A DNA stretch of 6,856 bases from a candidate division WWE3 bacterium CG22_combo_CG10-13_8_21_14_all_39_12 (GTDB lineage Bacteria > Patescibacteriota > 4484-211 > GCA-002791395), in the NCBI GenBank assembly GCA_002771355.1, contig PCSU01000040.1:1-6856 (forward strand), written 5' to 3'. Positions 4,370-6,856 of the stretch are shown piece by piece (positions within the stretch are counted from its first letter, which is position 1; the number at the start of each line of letters is the position of its first letter). A program made the position numbers and the translations under genes. Under the pieces are notes generated by a model. That model worked only from the letters and a program-made list of their open reading frames with translations, was not told where the DNA came from and did not search any database.

Positions 4370-5998
4370 CATTCCTGGCATTCCGCCGCCCATACCTGCA
4401 GGAGATGAACCGCCATCGTTTTTGTCTTCAGGATCATCAGCAATTAAGGCATCTGTTGTTAAAATATTCACTGCAACCGAGATTGCATTTTGAATGGCTG
4501 AGCGAGTTACCTTGAGTGGATCAGTAATACCAGCCTGGTACATTGAACCAAACTGTTCAGTCATAACATTAAACCCAAAATCATGTTCTTCACTCTTTTC
4601 AACTTCTTTTAATATCCATCCATCATCTTGTCCTGCATTTTTTACTAACTGTCGCAAAGGTGCTTCCATTGCCTTGTAAACAATCTTATAAGCAACTCCA
4701 TCTTCATCATCAAAATGTTGTTCTAAAATCTTTCGCGCTTTAATGACAGCCACCTCACCACCAGGGATAATACCTTCTTCAATAGCTGCCTTAGTTGCAT
4801 TTACCGCGTCTTCTACTCGATGCTTTTTTTCTTTCATCTCAACTTCTGTAGCTGCACCAACACCCAAAACTGCAACACCACCAGCTAATTTAGCAAGACG
4901 TTCTGCAAGCTTTTCGGTATCATAATCTGAAGTAGATTGATCCATTTGTTGACGAATTTGTGCAATGCGAGCATCAATATTTTCCTTCGATCCTTTACCA
5001 CCTACAATGGTAGTTTCATCAGCGGTAGTAACGATTCTGTCAGCAGTACCTAAATCTTCAAGTTGAACACTATCAAGTTTTCTTCCAACTTCTTCAGAAA
5101 TAACTACGCCACCAGTAAGTGTTGCAATATCCTCAAGCATTGCCTTTCGTCGGTCTCCGAATCCTGGAGCTTTTACAGCAAGTACATTAAATGTTCCTCG
5201 GAGTTTATTAACAACCAATGTTGCAAGCGCCTCACCATCAATATCCTCGGCAATAATAACAAGGTTCTTACTTTGTTTTACAATATTTTCAAGAGTAGGT
5301 AAAAACTCGCTGAGTGATGATATTTTCTGGTCAGTAATAAGAATTACTGGATTTTCTGAAACGGCCTCCATTGATTGTGGATCAGTTACAAAATAAGGAG
5401 AAACGTACCCTTTGTCAAAAACCATACCTTCTCGATAATCAATCTCAAATTGTAAACCTTTAGATTCTTCGACTGTAACAACTCCCTCATTGCCAACCTT
5501 TTCCAAAGCATCTGCAATAAGTTCACCAATTTCAGCATCTGCTGCAGAAATTGTTGCAACTTGAGCTTTTTCTTCTCTTGTTGAAACAACCTTTTTCATA
5601 TTATTAAGCTCTTCAATGAGTAACTCAGCTGCCTTATGGAATCCTTTTCGAAGCACCATTGGATTTACTCCTGCTGCTATATTTTTCATACCTTCATCAA
5701 CAAGAGCTTGTGCCAATACCATTGCAGTAGTTGTTCCATCACCAGCAACATCATTTGTTTTACTTGATGCCTCAAGAACAAGCTGTGCACCCATATTTAC
5801 AAATGGATCTTTAAGCTCAACTTCTTTAGCAACAGAAACCCCATCATGAGTTACCGTTGGTGAACCAAAAGATGATGCAATTGCAACGTTTCGACCTTTA
5901 GGCCCCAGTGTTGTTCGTACAGCAGTAGCAATAGCGTCTACTCCTTCTTTAAGATTTTTGCGAGCTTCTTCTCCGTATATTATTTGTTTCGCAGCCAT
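4364..5998 (-). CDS. groEL: Chaperonin GroEL (60 kDa, Hsp60)
   Basis: GroEL forms the double-ring ATPase cage that folds proteins in the cytoplasm together with the GroES lid. The 544-residue protein is full length for the family, and all three domains are present: equatorial (about 1-133 and 408-544), intermediate (134-189 and 375-407) and apical (190-374). ATP-site residues are visible: LGPKGR (31-36), D52, G86-D-G-T-T-T91 and D397, the equivalent of E. coli D398. The C-terminus has the usual Gly/Met tail (GMGGGMPGMM). One oddity is the loop before the last equatorial helices, which reads PGGEV (412-416) where GGGV is usual, so the third glycine is glutamate. The ATG begins two bases after the groES stop, with no clear Shine-Dalgarno sequence; translation is probably coupled to groES. 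The gene has no promoter of its own in the two-base gap. Confidence 0.98.
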   Translation of the reverse strand: MAAKQIIYGEEARKNLKEGVDAIATAVRTTLGPKGRNVAIASSFGSPTVTHDGVSVAKEVELKDPFVNMGAQLVLEASSKTNDVAGDGTTTAMVLAQALVDEGMKNIAAGVNPMVLRKGFHKAAELLIEELNNMKKVVSTREEKAQVATISAADAEIGELIADALEKVGNEGVVTVEESKGLQFEIDYREGMVFDKGYVSPYFVTDPQSMEAVSENPVILITDQKISSLSEFLPTLENIVKQSKNLVIIAEDIDGEALATLVVNKLRGTFNVLAVKAPGFGDRRKAMLEDIATLTGGVVISEEVGRKLDSVQLEDLGTADRIVTTADETTIVGGKGSKENIDARIAQIRQQMDQSTSDYDTEKLAERLAKLAGGVAVLGVGAATEVEMKEKKHRVEDAVNATKAAIEEGIIPGGEVAVIKARKILEQHFDDEDGVAYKIVYKAMEAPLRQLVKNAGQDDGWILKEVEKSEEHDFGFNVMTEQFGSMYQAGITDPLKVTRSAIQNAISVAVNILTTDALIADDPEDKNDGGSSPAGMGGGMPGMM

Positions 5999-6000
5999 GA

Positions 6001-6303
6001 TTATTTTATTATTGCCAAAATATCTTTCTCTCTAATTATTAGGTATTCATTTCCATCGATCGTAATTTCGTTGGGAGAATATTTAGTAAAAAGAACTGTT
6101 TGACCTACCTCAACCGACATTTTTCGTACTGAACCATCCTCTTGAATTGAACCTGTACCAACTGCAAGTACCTCACCCTGTTCTGGTTTTTCCTTGGCAG
6201 CAGTATCAGGAATAATAATACCCGACTCAGTTTTTTGTTCTTTGCTTTTTGCACTAACGAGGACGCGATCCTCGAGTAACGTGATGTTTGATGTGTCAAC
6301 CAT
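6001..6303 (-). CDS. groES: Co-chaperonin GroES (Hsp10)
   Basis: GroES is the seven-subunit lid that caps GroEL in an ATP-dependent folding cycle. From the ATG at 6303 it is 100 residues, normal for the family. It shows the N-terminal ITLLEDRVLV strand, the mobile loop with SGIIIPDTA (the hydrophobic tripeptide III that contacts GroEL), the GEVLAVGTG strand, a roof-loop segment around QEDGS, and the closing VLFTKYSPNEITIDGNEYLIIREKDI region. A longer frame opens at 6315 (adding MQVA), but that ATG lies inside the TATAAT promoter box and cannot be on the transcript; the start at 6303 lies ten bases after the box and also matches typical GroES length. It is the first gene of the groES-groEL operon. 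Confidence 0.96.
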   Translation of the reverse strand: MVDTSNITLLEDRVLVSAKSKEQKTESGIIIPDTAAKEKPEQGEVLAVGTGSIQEDGSVRKMSVEVGQTVLFTKYSPNEITIDGNEYLIIREKDILAIIK

Positions 6304-6313
6304 TGCAACTTGC

Positions 6314-6341
6314 ATTATACAAACATCCTAGAATCTGTCAA
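6314..6341 (-). promoter_or_regulatory. Strong sigma70-type promoter of the groES-groEL operon
   Basis: On the minus strand there is a perfect -35 TTGACA (6341-6336), a 16-base spacer and a perfect -10 TATAAT (6319-6314). The -10 ends ten bases before the GroES ATG at 6303, so the leader is about three bases. No CIRCE inverted repeat (TTAGCACTC-N9-GAGTGCTAA), the usual HrcA operator, is present in or near this region, which points to strong constitutive expression or to control by something other than HrcA. Confidence 0.85.
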
Positions 6342-6372
6342 GTTTTGGCGGCTTTTGAGCCTTTGTAGAAGC

Positions 6373-6856
6373 CTATTGTGCTTTTATAGAGGTAAGGACT
6401 TGTTGAATCTTTGCTGCTGCATTTATTAGTTCCCCTTCAGGCCCAGACTCCAACCCCCGCGCAGTATTATCAAGCATCTCAATAATTGCTTTTTCAATTG
6501 GATTGTTTAATGTAGAACTGAATGCACCTGAAGCTATATACCAAGATGTGTAGGAAGGGCCTTGCCCAGAGTATGGCCCTGTATACAACTCACTACTGAG
6601 AGAAGAAACCATACTCGTTCGTGGGTATGGTTCCCCAAATGCACGAACGGTACTCTCATTTTTATATAGAGAAATTAACTGCTCCTCTCTAGATAACCAT
6701 CGTAAAAACTTCCATGCTTCTTCAGGATGTTGTGAAGATTTAACTACAGATTCAGACCAAAAGTTTGCCCAATATTGTGAGCGGATTTCTCCAGTTGGAG
6801 ATGGAAGCTGAGGAACCATTGCAACCCCAATCTTAAACTTTGGAGAACTGTTTAAA
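6373..6856 (-). CDS. ABC transporter extracellular solute-binding protein, C-terminal part
   Basis: This gene is open at the right edge; 160 residues of the C-terminal part are visible, with an in-frame reading through the edge (the residues before the internal Met read SSPKFKIGVA). The pattern IGVAMVPQLP, then NFWSESVVKSSQHPEEAWKFLRWLSREEQ, is characteristic of family 1-type solute-binding proteins: a beta strand of the C-lobe, then a helix in which a block of residues is removed or retained as the cluster EEAWKFLRWL. Such lipoproteins deliver sugars or related small solutes to an ABC importer; the ligand cannot be told from this fragment. It ends with TAG, 31 bases before the groES -35 box. 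The N-terminus, signal peptide and permease partners lie outside the window. Confidence 0.8.
   Translation of the reverse strand, partial: LNSSPKFKIGVAMVPQLPSPTGEIRSQYWANFWSESVVKSSQHPEEAWKFLRWLSREEQLISLYKNESTVRAFGEPYPRTSMVSSLSSELYTGPYSGQGPSYTSWYIASGAFSSTLNNPIEKAIIEMLDNTARGLESGPEGELINAAAKIQQVLTSIKAQ

Noticed and set aside
4494..5849. Open frames antisense to or out of frame with groEL
   Set aside because: GroEL is conserved along its whole length, so these frames are by-products of its codon use.
6342..6372. Short hairpin GGCT-TTTG-AGCC between the solute-binding protein gene and the groES promoter as a terminator
   Set aside because: The stem is only four base pairs and no T-tract follows on the minus strand; it is too weak to support.
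6304..6372. CIRCE element for HrcA control of groES-groEL
   Set aside because: The inverted repeat TTAGCACTC-N9-GAGTGCTAA or a close variant is not present between the solute-binding protein stop and the groES start.
1..6856. CRISPR array, tRNA or rRNA gene, insertion sequence or prophage
   Set aside because: No regularly spaced repeats, no cloverleaf with a TTCGA-type loop and CCA end, no transposase or integrase motif, and no terminal inverted repeats were seen; nearly all sequence is accounted for by genes and short promoter gaps.

Overview
The window is AT-rich and gene-dense, with short intergenic gaps. It most likely comes from a Patescibacteria/CPR bacterium, probably of the Microgenomates type. 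This assignment rests on gene content and style, not on a marker phylogeny: a CPR-style nucleotidyltransferase-fold protein, a VirB2-like pilin fused to an extracellular domain, a small one-helix membrane protein, no Shine-Dalgarno sequences, and promoters placed directly against start codons. All nine visible stop codons are TAA or TAG, and the reading frames work with the standard code.

Layout from left to right: (1) 2-94, minus: N-terminus of a probable EamA/DMT-type permease, cut by the window edge. (2) 183-287, plus: a 34-residue one-helix membrane protein. (3) 290-2085, minus: a two-gene operon in which a multi-domain membrane protein (signal peptide, Cys-rich module, VirB2-like membrane pair, Ig-like/carboxypeptidase-regulatory domain, C-terminal helix) is followed, with a one-base TAATG overlap, by a sortase. 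(4) 2169-2828, plus: a divergently transcribed secreted protein with a cohesin-like domain and a C-terminal LPVGG-helix-basic tail, probably a substrate of that sortase. (5) 2878-3426, plus: a membrane-anchored protein with a small extracytoplasmic beta-rich domain. (6) 3462-4328, plus: a nucleotidyltransferase-fold protein. (7) 4364-6303, minus: groEL and groES, convergent to (6). (8) 6373-6856, minus: C-terminal part of an ABC-transporter solute-binding protein, cut by the right edge.

Items (3) and (4) look like one cell-surface module. The sortase, a membrane protein with a pilin-like core, and a surface protein with a sorting-like tail lie next to each other and are driven by back-to-back promoters whose -35 boxes (both TTGACG) are 15 bp apart. 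Six or seven genes share one control layout: a sigma70-type -10 hexamer ends 6-10 bases before the chosen start codon, with no ribosome binding site. This predicts leaderless or nearly leaderless mRNAs. It also moves two starts downstream of the longest reading frame: groES to 6303, because its first ATG lies inside the TATAAT box, and the multi-domain membrane protein to 2079. No tRNA, rRNA, CRISPR array or insertion sequence was seen.
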